DNA from: Neoceratodus forsteri
Taxonomy: Eukaryota; Chordata; Ceratodontiformes; Ceratodontidae
Direction of reading: 5' to 3'
DNA: 64,000 bases
Assembly: GCA_016271365.2 (NCBI GenBank)
Contig: CM057458.1
Location: 198,000,501 to 198,064,500 of the forward strand
The notes beneath the pieces were generated by a model. That model was not told the DNA's origin. It saw only the letters and a program-made list of their open reading frames with translations, and made no database searches. Below are positions 22,027-33,954 of the stretch, piece after piece. The position numbers and the translations under genes were made by a program. How positions within the stretch are numbered: the first letter of the stretch is position 1; each line of letters starts with the position of its first letter.

Positions 22027-22368
22027 CCGACGTCTCCTGACGCCGGTCACCTGATGAGGGACTGCTAGCTAGAAATTTTTCCGTTGGGTCCTGCAGCCTG
22101 CCGGCGTCAGTCCTATATGTAATTACCACTGCAAGAGCCCCTCAAGTAAGCTGAAAAGTTACACGACAACTCACAAAACCTATATAGGCATGAGGGTCTC
22201 ACTCCTCCTTTCTCAGTCCCCCGGACTAAGAGAGCAAGGCCCTCGGTCCTGGGGAACCGAGGAGAGAAAGAGGTACCAAGACCTAATAAAAAGCTGGATA
22301 CACCAGATAGCCAATTCCTAGACAGGAGCCCCAAGAAGGGGGATGGTGGGAGGGAAAATATACCTTAC

Positions 22369-22460
22369 TGAGATCCCCTCGAAGATCTACTGTTACGGTA
22401 AGGTCTTACGTAACTGTTCTATCTTCTTCGGGGGTATCTTAGTCATCAAGTAACACTGCA
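22369..22460. repeat. Internal complementary region of DIRS-G
   Basis: GATCCCCTCGAAGATCTACTGTTACGGTAAGGTCTTAC is followed by TCTTCTTCGGGGGTATCTTAGTCATCAAGTAACACTGCAGG. The second part is the reverse complement of the right tip kept in fragment J (36390-36420, GTTACCTGATGACTGAGATACCCCCGAAG), which links G to J and I. Confidence 0.75.
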
Positions 22461-22479
22461 GGAACAAGTATCAAGCAGT

Positions 22480-23115
22480 GACAAGTGTAAAGAGACAGTC
22501 CAGGAGGAGGGTACCCCATATCCTACATCCTTCACTGGAGCCTGACTTTACCTCTGTGAACCTTTATGCCCGCTCTTCTGGCATCACTGGCTGTCTCATA
22601 TTCATCCCCTCCTCCCCACTCTGCTCACCTCCCTGGATTTACTGCGTTCCTACATCTCCCCTCTACTCCCACCACCCCCCCACTCTATGTCCCCTTCCCT
22701 TTCTCTCCAGTTCCCTCTTGGGTTTTCTTCCCCAATCTTTCTATTCCCCCCCTCCCATTTCCCTGGTTCGTTTTCCCTCAACTTCCCTAACAGCTCCTCA
22801 GCTGGCCCCCCATATCCCCTCTACTTTGGCCACACCAACCAGCACTTTGTGACCTAGGTACCCCCTGGGCACCTAACTCACTTGCAATACTCTGCCAAAA
22901 GAACTGTCTCTTAGGATTCAATTCTGGCTGCTTAAGTTACTGCATGTTGACTGTATAAGACTGACTTTCATTGTTTATGTTCTACCTGTAATATTTGTGC
23001 CATATGCTATCCAAATGTTTGATTTTTGTATCTCACTTGTTATTCTGTTTCATGACGAGGATCCTCTGTAAACGAGCCTCTGGTTCAAAGGCATTTCCAA
23101 GATTGTAATAAAAAA
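22480..23115 (+). other. Unassigned pyrimidine-rich insert in DIRS-G, LINE-tail-like
   Basis: It lies between the ICR and the recombinase end of DIRS-G, where related copies have fewer than 100 bp. It is C/T-rich with short proline-rich frames, becomes AT-rich, and ends in TAATAAAAAAATAAATAA at 23106-23123, as a retrotransposed 3' end would. No protein motif is recognisable. It may be the 3' UTR of a LINE or a SINE-like element. Confidence 0.4.
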
Positions 23116-23124
23116 ATAAATAAG

Positions 23125-24143
23125 GAGTCCCTGCAACACAGCCCTGCCAAAGCCTGTATGGGCTCTTGAGGCAATGTCCAGACTGTATGCTTGGTGAAAG
23201 TGTGGACTGTATTCCAGGTGGCAGCTGTACAAATGTCAGCGGCTGAGACCCCTTTCCTTTAAAGCAAGCCACCGCGGTAACCAGGCCTCTGGTAGAATAA
23301 GCTTTAACAGCACCAGGTAATTCTTTGCCATACTTTTTGTAGCAGAACAATACAATTTGCAAACCATTTGGATAAACACTGCTTAGAAACTGAAGCGCCC
23401 GTTCTACCTGGGGCGAAGGAAACAAACAACTGCTTTGACTTTCTGGACTCTTAAGTCCAAAGCAGGTAGTACTTCAAAGTTCTGTGCACATCTAACATAC
23501 AGAACAGTGCTTTCCCTGGATTGGCATGCTCAGGAAAATAAACAGGAAGGTGGATAGTCTGATTTAGTGCGAACTCAGAAACCACCTTAGGCAAAAACTT
23601 AGGATTTGTGTGCAAAGAAACCTTGTCTTTCTGGAAAATCAAATAAGGCTCCTCACACCAGGGGGCCTGAAGCTCTGAAATTCTTCGAGAAGTAATTGCA
23701 ACTAAAAATAGCACTTTCCAAGAGAGAAAGCGTAACTTGCAAGTCGCGATTAGCATAAAAGGAGACAAGGTCAAATTCTCCAAAATAAAATTCAAGTCCC
23801 AAGCCAGGGCCGGGGAATGGACTGGAGATTTCAGATGTAGGATGCCCCTAAGAAAGGTACGGGGGACAACCAGCTGAGCAATCATGCAGTTACACACGGG
23901 CTCATGAAAAGCATAAACAGCTGAAAGGTGGACCTTGAGTGAGGAATACTGGAGGCCTGAGTCAGACAATGAGACAAGGTAGTCCAGGATATGATTCACT
24001 GAAGAGGTGAAAGGGTCGAGGGCATGTCTGGCAGCCCAGATGGCAAACCGTCTCCACTTCATGGCATACGTGGCACGAATGGAAGGTTTCCGGGAGGCCA
24101 CCAGGATGTCAGCTACCCTGTCAGAGACCCCCGAATCTGGCAA
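23125..24143 (-). pseudogene. DIRS tyrosine recombinase (YR-G), damaged
   Basis: The frame 24143-23451 gives SRKPSIRATYAMKWRRF, LSAVYAFHEP and SRRISELQAP with the first catalytic Arg. The frame 23425-23033 continues with VKAYSTRGLV, in which the box-II histidine has become tyrosine (codon at 23297-23299). A further change of phase near 23230 leads to AYSLDIASRAHTGFG with the nucleophile Tyr. A frameshift between 23425 and 23451 and the H-to-Y change show the enzyme is dead. Confidence 0.8.
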
Positions 24144-24995
24144 TGACTACATTCTCAGGAGTCAGGAATGCAGATGAAGGGACCTCAGGTTGGGATGGAC
24201 CAGGGTCCCCTGATCCTGGATCAGCAGGTTCCTGCAGAGAGAAAGAGGGACCGGAGGTTCTTCTGCCAGCTGCTGAAGTAGAGGGAACCATATCTGGGGA
24301 GGTCAGAATGGAGCCTCCAGAATCATACTGACCCCCTCCACCTGCAACTTGATTAGCACCCTCTGTATCACAGGAAATGGAGGGAATGCGTAAAGAAACC
24401 ACCCCTCCAAGAGAAGGATAACGCGTCTCGCCAGAAAACTCCAGGCCCTGGATCTAGTGAGCAGAAATTGGGCAGTTTTGCACTGAGAGGGGCCGCAAAA
24501 AGGTTCAACTCTGGATGACCCAATCTGTCAAACAAGTCTTCTGTGATGGATGAGAGAAGCTCCCACTCATGCATGCTGAACTGAGTCCTGCTGAGGCTGT
24601 CCACCTGAGTGTTTAGGACACCTGGCATGTGGACCGCAGAGTGTGTCAGGCTGTGATCCAGCGCCCAATACCACACTTGCATGGCATTCCGGCAAAGGGG
24701 TTTTGAGTGAGTGCTGCCCTGGTTGCTGATGTAGTACACTACACTCAAATTGTCCGACTACAACAACAGCTGACCCAGAGCGAGGTGCTCCTGAAAAGCC
24801 TGCATGGCGTACAGCACCGCTCTCATCTCCAGGACACTGATATGCAGGGAGACTTCCCACTGAGACCAGGAGCCCTGGGTTTGGAATGGACCCAGGTGTG
24901 CTCCAGAGCCCAGACCTGACACATTCGTGGTTAGAATCTGATGTGGAGAAGAGATCTGGAATGGAACACCTTGAATCTGCTTCATGGGATCCATC
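24140..24995 (-). pseudogene. DIRS RNase H and methyltransferase-like segment (G)
   Basis: 24758-24994 gives ILTTNVSGLGSGAHLG (Asn for the first catalytic Asp of L-T-T-D-A-S) and VLEMRAVLYAMQAFQEHL. 24368-24748 gives the continuation SVVYYISNQGSTHSKPLCRNAMQVW, HMPGVLNTQVDSLSR and the Dam-like start LGHPELNLFAAPLSAKLP. The change from D-A-S to N-V-S would abolish RNase H activity. Several frames are needed to read it. Confidence 0.7.
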
Positions 24996-24999
24996 TACC

Positions 25000-25960
25000 A
25001 GTGCAGTTCCTTGAGGACTGGGGAAGAGACCAGGACAGGATAGTCCACTGAAGGGTACGCATATGAAGCCTGGTCAGGGAATGGTGGGTATGGCCACCGC
25101 CATCAGGCCCAACCATCTGACGTATACCCTGGCAGGAATGTACCGACTCTGAGCAACTACCTGAGCTCGGGCGATGAGGCATTCTGCCCTGTTCTGGGGC
25201 AAGAAGACCTTCCCCTGCGCAGAGTCGGGAACCGCCCCTATATATTATAGCCTTTGGTATGGAACCAGATTGGACTTTGGCAGGTGGACACTGATGCTCA
25301 GGGAGTAAAAGAGCTGGAGAGTGCGCGCCAGAGTCAGCAGAAGCTGTTCTCTGGACGGGGCCTTCAGGAGCCAATCATCCGGGTAATGGAAGACATACAG
25401 TTCATCTCGTCTGAGAGCTGCTGCGACCAATGCCAAACACTTGGTTAAGACTCACAGTGCAAAGGACAAGCCAAAGAGCAACACTTTGAACTGATAATGC
25501 TCACCCTGAAGGACAAAATGAAGGAACATCCTGTGAGGAGGAAAGTCTGGAATGTGCAGGTAGGCATCCTGCACGTCCAGTGAATAGAGCCAGTCCCTGG
25601 CCTTGAGGAGGGGCATTAGGCCTGGGAAAGTTACCATCTGGAACTTTCTGTACTGGAAAAACAGATTGAGGTCCTTTAAATCCAGGATAAGCCTCAGATC
25701 TCCGGTCATTTTGGGGACCAGGAAAAACCTGGAATAAAACCCCTGGTTTCTCTGTTGCCTGGGCATTGGTTCGACTGCCTGCTTGCGCAGAAGAGACTGT
25801 ACCTCCTCCTCCCGGAGAACAGACAAATGAGCCAGAGGGTAATCGGAGGGTCAAGGTGGGGTGTCTGAAGGCTGCCCTATTAGCTCCAAAGTGTGACCCT
25901 TTTCTATGATCTGCAGGATCCATGCATCTGAGGTGACAGTCCTCCACTGATTCAGACGGA
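25000..25960 (-). pseudogene. DIRS reverse transcriptase (RT-G), frameshifted
   Basis: 25452-25826 reads FFLVPKMTGDLRLILDLKDLN, LYSLDVQDAYLHIPD and FVLQGEHYQFKVLLFGL. 25245-25436 continues with VFHYPDDWLLKAPSREQLLL: the two catalytic Asp are kept, but Leu of Y-L-D-D is Pro. A connection-like tail lies at 24982-25374. Frameshift near 25445. Confidence 0.75.
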
Positions 25961-26062
25961 GGGAGAACCGACCTCTGACCACCACCTCCTGGGACCGAGT
26001 CAGAGGAGGGGGGTCTGGCAAGGAGTCAAGTGGAGGTGGAGCCAGCCTCAGAGGCTGGTCAG

Positions 26063-27059
26063 TCACTTGGGTGGCTGGCTGCCGCTCCAGCACGGGTCAG
26101 GCAAGGGAGCCTGGGCTCTACACTTTCCCCGTGTGCGGGGAGCTGATCCAGGTCTACTGTTTTGCTTACAAGAAGTAGGCCACCCTCTGTCCCTTGGCTG
26201 GGTGTGGTAGAGGCAATGGAGTGATTTTATGGCCGTGCCCAAGGCCTGCAAATCATTTATGAGGTCCTGGACATCAGGGCTGAACAGCTTAGTGCCACTG
26301 AAAGAGACATTAAGCACTCATGTTGCACATCAGCTGCAAAGCCAGAAACTCGGAGCCAGGAGTGCCTATGGAGGCATATACCAGTGGCAGCCGCTCCGAC
26401 AACGGAATCAGCCATGTCACAGAGTGCCCTGAGGAGATGTTTGCTAACATCCTCAGCTGCCTGGAAAAACTAAAACAATTCCTGCTTCTGTGAGCCCTCA
26501 GGAAGGGCCTGAGCTGTAGATTTACCCTTCTTCCAGTTGGCAGTTTGGTATTTAACCATGTGTGACAGATAATTTGCAATCCTAAGGTGGAGGAGGCATA
26601 AACCCTTGTTCCCTCAGAGGTCAATCCTACGAGCTTCCTTATCTGGGTGAAGGGAACGAAAGTGTTTAGGCACCTTGGATCTGTCTTGAGCTGCCTTAAT
26701 GACAACTGAGTCAGTTTCTGCCTGGGCAGCAAAATAGAGAAGACCCTGTGTGGCATGATAAAGCTTGTCCACCCTGCGTGGCATGGCTGGCACCATGTCT
26801 GATCTGTGCCAGGCTGCTCTGGCTGCATTCTTCAATGCTGGAAGCACTGGAGGAATAATCTTTGGGGGGGGGGGGATTCAGTAATCTCCTGAAAGTCCAC
26901 CAAGTCTTTTCTGGTGACATCCCCTACCTCAGTGTGAAAGCCTATAGTGGAGGATAACTGTGTGCGCCTCTGCTCCACATCATCTGTCGTTTTGTTCTCC
27001 TGGCTCCATACTCCACCCACCACTTCGATCTGACTCTCAGCTGGCTCCCACTCCACCAC
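26063..27059 (-). pseudogene. DIRS gag-like ORF1, C-terminal part (gag-G)
   Basis: 26832-27059 carries QLSSTIGFHTEVGDVTRKDLVDFQEI; 26614-26847 carries PALKNAARAAWHRSD, MPRRVDKLYHATQ and DSVVIKAAQDRSKVPKHF; 26310-26610 and 26063-26317 carry the core (YASSTLGLQI.., LISSG.., MLNVSFSGTKLFSPDVQDLINDLQALGTAIKSL). The last block corresponds to FRGSVLFGGDVKDTITDLQEKG in gag-C, showing a shared gag C-terminus. A run of ten G bases at 26865-26874 lies in the break between the first two parts. Confidence 0.65.
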
Positions 27060-27060
27060 A

Positions 27061-27552
27061 GATTTTTACTTGCTTGGCTGTATCCTGGACAGCACCATCA
27101 GACACGGTGATGCCTCCCCATATATGTCTCTCCTCAGAACCAGAGCTCCCTCAAGATGCTTGCATGCATCCTCAGTTGTCCCCCTCCCACCCCGAAATCG
27201 TGAGAAGTTTCCTAGCGGTGGGTGGAAAACGTTATCCGTTGCTGCTCCACTGTCTGGAATAGTCTCCCATGCCCGTCTGCTCCCTGGACTCCATGCCATC
27301 TTCAAAGATACATCTCAAATCCTGGCTGCTTGACGAGGCCAAGTGCCGTTGCTCACCTGGTTAACCCCTCCCCCACTGACCACAACGGCCTGTCTCCTTG
27401 GTTGCTTGGCCTCCACCAAGCACTCATTTCCCACTATCATTGTGTCCTGTCTAATCACCCCCTATACATGTTTGTGTACTCCCACTCAACAGCGCCTCGG
27501 TATCTTCTTATATTATGCACTTAATTACACTTGCACTTATCCTGCTGTAAAT
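27061..27552 (+). other. Probable LINE 3' fragment (unclassified)
   Basis: Short plus frames at 27190-27340 show F-S-V-A-A-P-L/T-x-W-N-S-L-P-C and F-K-x-x-L-K-S-W-L-L-D in changing phases, a pattern typical of the ORF2 C-terminus of CR1-superfamily LINEs. The remainder to 27552 would be a 3' UTR (AT-rich, no ORF). No tail repeat is clear. This is a pattern-level call only. Confidence 0.35.
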
Positions 27553-27651
27553 AATTCAATTCAACTTTATTTTTATAGTGCCTTTCAAAACCAAGGCTCT
27601 TAACATAAAAACAAACAACCAATATAAATAACATAAAAACATAAAAGTTAC
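27553..27651 (-). mobile_element. L2-type LINE 3' end, piece 1 (split by L1)
   Basis: On minus it reads TTGGTTTTGAAAGGCACTATAAAAATAAAGTTGAATTGAATT, matching the L2-1 tail at 6845-6895. It is joined, after removal of the L1 at 27652-34480, to the ORF2 C-terminus at 34493-34818. Confidence 0.85.
27640..27651. repeat. Target site duplication of L1, left copy
   Basis: CATAAAAGTTAC occurs here and at 34481-34492, immediately outside the L1 start and its A-rich tail. Twelve identical bases at the two edges mark target-primed insertion. Confidence 0.9.
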
Positions 27652-27833
27652 GGGGGACTTCCGGTGACGTCACCCTCCCGATGCAAGCCTAATTAGGAGA
27701 GCTCCTCCTATAGCCAACAAAACCTCCGTTTTGCCTGCTAGATAACTAACGATTTCAAGTTATACTATACTAGGAGGTGTAATCATAATGAAAAGCGGGG
27801 AAAAAGTCATCTATAATCCCAGATGAGGGCGGA

Positions 27834-28630
27834 TTGTCTGATTCGGGCAGCAAAATATCACAGGCCTCTACGACCTCGCGTAGGAGTGGTGGATTATCCG
27901 GCCAGCCCCCTCTAGCTACACTGCAAAGGCAGATGACTCAGGTCCTCTCGGAACTTCGGGACTTCCGTAATGAATTTAGAACCACCACTGCAGCTCTTAA
28001 AACCGATATCGGGAAGCTAGAGAAACGACAGGAGGAGCTGGAGCAACATACAACTGACTCGGACATTAGAGTTGACAGGGCAGAACAGGCCATAGCACAG
28101 CTAAATCAGAATATCCAGTCTCTAAAGGAGCGAGCCGAAGACGCCGAAAGTCGTAACCGCCATAACAATATACGGATCTCGGGGATACCAGAGGGTGAGG
28201 AGGGAAATGATCCCCATAAGTTTATTTGTCTCCTCCTGCGGCAATTGCTAGAGCTCCCGGCTGAATCCACCCTAGAGTCTGAAAGAGTACACCGCACTCT
28301 GGGCCCAAGGCCCCCTCCTGATTCTAGGCCCCGAGCCATGCTGGTCCGATTCCTTCGCTTCCAGGAAAAAGAGCTCACCTTACATTCAGCTTGGAAAAAG
28401 GGTCAGGTCAACTACAAGGGGCAGCGACTGTTTTTTGAAAACGACTATGCACCGAATTAATGGCCAGATGCAAAGCATACATACCCGTATTAAAAGCACT
28501 GAAAATTGCTGGTCTACGCTTTCGGACCCCCTACCCGGCCAGGCTAATTGTTTTCCATCTGGACGGGCAACTCACTTACTCCTCGGCAGAAGAAGCAATT
28601 GAAGGTCTTCAAAAATACTAAATCGAGATC
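27834..28630 (+). pseudogene. L1 ORF1 protein (RNA-binding chaperone), one frameshift
   Basis: The open part (27834-28460, 208 codons) has a serine-rich start, a coiled coil (about residues 30-105, TDIGKLEKRQEELEQH..AEQAIAQLNQNIQSL), then an RRM-like domain beginning RNNIRISGIPEGEEG and containing VHRTLGPRPPPDSRPRAMLVRFLRF. The C-terminal domain continues after 28460 in another phase (MARCKAYIPVLKALKIAG, then YPARLIVFHLDGQLTYSSAEEAIEGLQK), which a one-base deletion near 28459 explains. Known role: trimeric RNA-binding protein that packages L1 RNA. Confidence 0.85.
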
Positions 28631-28639
28631 CAAAAGCCG

Positions 28640-30255
28640 CCCACTCGTACCCCTAAAGGTACCCTAGCTGCAAAACTATCACAGCAGGCCTGGCAATCCA
28701 GTCGGGCGCGAGGCCAGGGAAGCATCAAGGGCTTGAGGCAGTATGCAGCATTGTCAGCTCCCTACGAGAACAGTCCCAAGGGAAAACTCGACTTTTCGAC
28801 TGGACACTTGGAAGAAACGTATATTTTGCTGTTTAGCCCAGTGGAACATGTTGACTCTAGTTCTGGATCGTCTAGAGCAATTTTGAAATGGACTATCTGG
28901 TCATCCTCGCTATTACTACGCTTCTGACCTACTCTCTGCTTGACTTTACTTTACAACTCTTCAGATAAGTCAAACCTTCTAATTATCACTCTCTAAACCC
29001 CTGCTTTATACTACCATTAGTTCTTGATTCCCTTATCCAGAATGCTAACAACCCCTTTTTTGTTTTTTTCTCTCTCTCTCTCACTTTTTGTAACGCTTTT
29101 ACTTTTTTGGTTGTCTTCTTGGTCCTGCTTTAACTGCTAATTTGTTTAGTCTTCTTCCTTTTCCTTTCCTACCTCTTGCCTTTCTCAACAGTTACACCCA
29201 GTGAATGACTAGAATTCAGCCGAAGTGCTATTAGACACCATTTTGTCTTCTTGCCTAGTTACCTGAGGGCGGCATGCATGCCTTAGAACGGGAACTGCTG
29301 GTGCATCAAATTGTATTGCCCCCCCCCTTTTTTACACTCCCCAGACCATTCCTTGGGTACCAGCATTTAGTGTCTCCGTGATTACAACCTATGCGGGCAG
29401 TTGCTCATGCTGCAGCCTGTTAATACTGAATTTAAGCAATTTGTCCCTCAGGGTAATCTATAAAGTCACGTACTTCGACCCACCTCACAGTGTTATGTTA
29501 CTCCCAGCAGGGCATATACTCCAATGAGGTTTGTTGATCTCCCATATGACCCGGTGGTACTACCTCCCCCCTGTTTCTGTACTTTAACTCACATGTGGTA
29601 TTCTTCGTTTACCCACTCTTTAAAATTTATCTCACAAGTTCATATAAAAATTAGAACCTATAATGGCAATTGTATTTTTGGAGCTGGAGGGAATCTGACC
29701 AACACACCACCGCGTTTATTCCCTTGCTCTCTCCCTGTGATGTAACACACCCTCTTATGTGGCTAAGTACCGGGAGTGTGACTAGCCAATACCCCCTTCC
29801 CTTCATCCCGTTAAGGCATTAGAAGTGCCTAGGGGTCTCTCCAACGTAGACACCCCACCTTCTGTAGTGAGGAATTCCTCACTCACGAGAGCTTTGGAAG
29901 CTCCTGATTTCTGGAAGTTACTGTTAATAACTTTAGTTTTTCTAGTTAACAGTTAATGGTTAAGGTTACGGCCAAGTTGGCTCTAGCCTATTGTATGTTT
30001 ATTACACCGGTTACTCACTGCTTTAAATTAATCATTATTTTCTTGATTATTCTGATTTTGCTGAATTGCCAGTTGAAAGGCAATCAAATGTGCTTTGACA
30101 TCTATGTAAAATTTTACTGCAATAGCTTCGTATATGCAGATTATCGATTATGTCTATTTAGCTTCTGCTTTCATGTGGTAGATGAGATATTGGGGGGGGG
30201 CCTGGGATCCATGTGGCACACTAATTTTAAACCTTGATCTTATTGCTGCCTTGTT
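28640..30255 (+). other. L1 inter-ORF region, no coding signal seen
   Basis: About 1.6 kb, T/C-rich, with homopolymer runs (T at about 29055-29110, C at 29320) and no frame with recognisable motifs. Its length is unusual for mammalian L1, but some vertebrate L1/Tx1 clades have long spacers. I detect no nested element. Confidence 0.4.
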
Positions 30256-33200
30256 ATGGCTGAGACCCCCGTGAGATTATTATCCTGGAACGTTAATGGG
30301 CTGGAGATTAAGCATACAAGGGTTCTCTCGCAGATTAAAAAATGTAAAGCTGATATAGTCTACTTGCAAGAGACTTATCTAAGTCACGACGAACATGCTA
30401 AGCTAGGGAGGATTGCAAGAGGCGAGCTTTTCGCTTCAACTTTTTGGGGTGGGAGGAGAAGAGGCGTGGCAATAATTATCCCACAACATATCCACTGGCA
30501 AATGCAGGCTAAATGGGTGGATCCCTGGGCCGGTTGGTACTGCATAGAGGGCAAATAGCGGAAACTGAGGTCACCTTAGCGAATGCATACATCCCACCAC
30601 ACTCATCAGTAACTGAAATTAAGGGATTACTAGATAGAATTGCACAGTTCTCTAGAGGTGTTTTGTTGCTTGAGGGAGATTTTAATATATTACCCAACCC
30701 TGAGTGGGACTCCTCAAGCCCTAACACCCCAAGGAAAACCCCGCAGCAGAGGCTCCTGAGCAGGTTCTTATCCGAAGTGGGATGGACTGATACTTGGCGA
30801 TATTTGCACCCTCATTCCAGTGATTATACGCACTATTCAGCCATCCATTATACCTACTCCAGAATTGATTTATGTTTAACCCAAATTGAATACCTAAACT
30901 TATTGCTAGACGTCCAACTGGGAGATATCTCCCTGTCGGATCATGCACATATAATCAGTTCCTGGAAGTTGGGCCTACAGAGAAAGACCACAATGTAGCG
31001 TTTAAATCCCTTTCATTTTAAGTCTAAACACTTTAAGGAATTTTTAACTGATAAGATCTCAGAGATCCTGGAGGATAATGCAGTCCCTGGAACCCCCCAG
31101 GTATTCTCTGGGACACTATAAAAACTGTACTTCAGGGGCACCTCATTAAATACACATCATTACAGGCTAAAGCCCGTAGACAACATAAATCTACTTTAGA
31201 GGAAACCTTGCACTTCCTACAGATAGCACATAAACAGGGGGACAACTCTGTCCTTCCGCAGCTTAATCAGATTAAACAGGATCTTGATAGGCTGGCACTG
31301 CAACAGACAGAAATTGCCTTAACTTTCCTTCGGCAGAGATACTATGAGGTGGGTCCAAGGGCCTCTAGGCTTTTAGCCTATCAAATAAGGAAACAAAGGA
31401 AGGCTACGGTCATTACTACGATTTGACACCCAACTGGGGGTAGACCTCTGAATAAGGTCTCTGATATAACAGAAGCATTCACGGCGTATTATTCCACACT
31501 ATACACCCCAGAACTTCAAGTAGCCCCAGAAAAAATTAAAGAATTTCTACAGCCCCTGACCCTTCCGAAACTCTCTCCGGAGCAAGGGGAACAGTTGCTC
31601 AGCCCAATCACAAGACAGGAACTAGTCGATGCTATTGCTCGAGCTAAAACAATGAAAGCTCCGGGACCTGATGGCTACGGAGCAGAATTCTATAAAACCA
31701 CCAAAGAATTACTCTTGCCGACACTTCTGGGCACCTGTAACTCGGTTCTGGATGGAAATCCCCGCCCACCTGGGCCTATGCTACAATCTCTGTTATCCCC
31801 AAACCTGGTAAAAACCCCCAACTCTGTGAATCATATCAACCAATTTCGGTCCTAAATACCGATTATAAATTATTTCTGGGAATAACAGCCCGCAGATTGG
31901 AAACGGTGCTTCCGAAGAAAGTACACAGGGACCAGACTGGATTTGTGGGAGGCCGTACAACTACAGATAATATAAAGAGAACCTACCGCATAATTCGTAA
32001 GATGAATGCCTCGGATTACCCTGTGACCTTGGTGAGCCTTGACGCAGAAAAGGCCTTCGACAGAGTGCACTGGCCATTTCTATACTCAGTCTTGGAGGTT
32101 GTGGGATTGCCCAAGTCATTGATCCAGGTAATTGCAAATATATACTCTGCCCTGAAGGCCTTGGTGCGAATCTCAGGCCATCATTCAAATTCTTTCCCTC
32201 TCTACAGGGGTACTAGACAGGGATGCCCTCTGTCCCCCCTTTTGTTCGCCTTGTTTATGGAGCCCCTAGCACAGCTTGTCAGACAATTGGATGACATTCA
32301 AGGGATTGAGGTGGGTGTGGAAGAGCATCGTATTGCGCTTTACGCAGACGATGTACTCTTGTACATTCAGAACCCAGCGAAATCTCTTCCTAAAATCAGC
32401 AAATTATTAGAAATCTTCAGACATTTCTCAGGCTACAAAATTAATATCTCAAAAACAGAGATCCTGACCTTTCAATTTTCCCCGAACCCAGTTGTACGAG
32501 AACAGTTCCCTTGCAAATGGGACTTAGGGAAGATAAAATACTTGGGGATTAATCTAGCCAGGGACCTGAGGGACATCTATAAATTTAACTATGTTCCCTT
32601 TACCACTCACCTTAAAGAAGACCTAGCCAGCTGGACAGTACTCCCTGAGCCTCTCTAGGAAGATAGAACTTATTACAATGGTCATTCTACCAGGGCACTA
32701 TATCTAGGTTAATAATATCCCCATCACCCTACCTCGAACTGTGTTTCAGGACTGGGAGAGGGCAATCTCTAATTTCATCTGGGCCGGCCGGAGGCCGAGA
32801 GTTAGACTGAAGTTGCTCACTAACCCGAAAGACCGTGGAGGGTTATCCCTTCCTAATTTCTATCGGTACTACCAAGCAGCGCACCTGACACATGTAATGG
32901 CAAGGCAGCTGTCAAAAGTCTAATCACACTGGGCGGACATAGAGCAGGCAGCAGTCCCAGATCTAGAGTATTTTTCCAAGCTCTATCATGGGGCAGGACG
33001 CCTAGCTGAATGTGTGGGTCTACCCCTGGAGCTGCAACATAGGCTGACAATCTGGAATCAGATTAAGAGGCAATTTTCTATCTCCGCCTTTTTGCTGCTA
33101 ATCTGCCCAATTGCTGTCCTCCCAGACTTTTATCCTGGAAGAATGGACCACGTCTTTTGACTGTGGACAAGATACTGCCTGAATTACCTGTTTCAAATTA

Positions 33201-33954
33201 CAAATCCGGGAACACTCCGGTCTTTTCAGGAAATACAGGCAAAATTCAATTTGCCTAATACCCATCATTATAGGTACTTACAACTAAGACATTATTATGA
33301 GTCACTCCCGGCCGGGGTGCGTAACCCTGAACACTGGCCACCTCTGTTTACTAGGTTGCACTTTTTACTTACTACCCCAAATCAGGGACACCTGATCTCG
33401 ACCCTCTATCGTGCTCTGATGTTATCATACCTGGCAACTCTGACTGACCTTCATCAAAAATGGCAGCAAGAACTAGGTTGTCCTATAGAAATTGAACACT
33501 ATGAGGGAATGAGCTTGCCGACAAAACAGCATACGTCAGGTTCGCACCAATGGCAGGAGTTTTCTTGGAAATTTCTGGCCCATTATTTCAATTCACCAGA
33601 GGTTACAAGTCATTACTCCCTGGGATATTCCGCCGCATGCTGGCGACTGTGTGGTGAGGGAAAGGCCCACCTCACACACATAATCTACTCCTGCCTCAAG
33701 CTGGAATCATATATTCACTCGCTTAAGTTGCAGCTTCGGGAAATATTTGATAGGCCAATTCAACTGACCCCGCAGTATTTATTCTGTCTATTCTCCCTGC
33801 AGCCTTCAGGGATCCAGGATCCCACTACCTTCTGGCCATTCTTTTGGCAGCAGGGAAAAAGGCCATCACAAAAAAATGGTTTACCTCTAGAATCCCAACC
33901 GTGAAGGACTGGTGGACAATTACTAAGCAAATTTATCAGCTGGAAAAAAAATAA
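30256..33954 (+). pseudogene. L1 ORF2: endonuclease and reverse transcriptase, frameshifted
   Basis: The endonuclease starts at 30256 (VRLLSWNVNGLEIKHTRV, then YLQETYLS) and continues at 30513-30998 (GDFNILPNPEWD; SRIDLCL; SLSDHAHI), so the catalytic N, E, D and SDH blocks are visible. The reverse transcriptase is at 31595-31855 (MKAPGPDGYGAEFYK) and 31897-32658 (QTGFVGGRTTTDNIKR, LDAEKAFDRVHWPFL, GTRQGCPLSPLLFAL, YADDVLLYI with intact catalytic D-D, and the thumb YKINISKTEIL). The C-terminal region follows at 32741-33904 with a C-x-x-C/H-like TH-IYSCLKLE block. About six frame breaks. Confidence 0.9.

Larger units (their letters stand above)
13968..22169 (-). mobile_element. DIRS-C: near full-length DIRS retrotransposon with nested CR1
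   Basis: From left: terminal repeat beginning AGTACAGTTACGTAAGAACTTACC (13969), an ICR (14265-14375), recombinase, methyltransferase-like and RNase H part, reverse transcriptase, and gag interrupted by a CR1 LINE (17519-19413), all on minus; then a leader with promoter-like sequence and a right end at about 22104-22169 (CAGTCCTATATGTAATTACC..GCAAGAGCC). Without the CR1 it is about 6.3 kb. The exact right boundary is uncertain because the outer 20 bp are diverged. DIRS-F (59.98-64 kb) is the same family. Confidence 0.85.
22170..27060 (-). mobile_element. DIRS-G: DIRS copy lacking its right end
   Basis: It comprises an ICR (22369-22460), an inserted T/C-rich segment (22480-23115), recombinase, RNase H/methyltransferase-like part, reverse transcriptase and the C-terminal part of gag, all minus. 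The gag N-terminus, leader and right end are missing at about 27060. Left-end sequence before the ICR (22170-22365) lacks a clear inverted repeat, so the left boundary is a guess. Fragments I and J are 5' ends of this family by gag identity and right-tip sequence. Confidence 0.7.

Noticed and set aside
22478..22852. Proline/serine-rich frame as a host exon
   Set aside because: No splice-site context or motif; C/T-rich composition explains the open frame, and it lies inside a DIRS copy.
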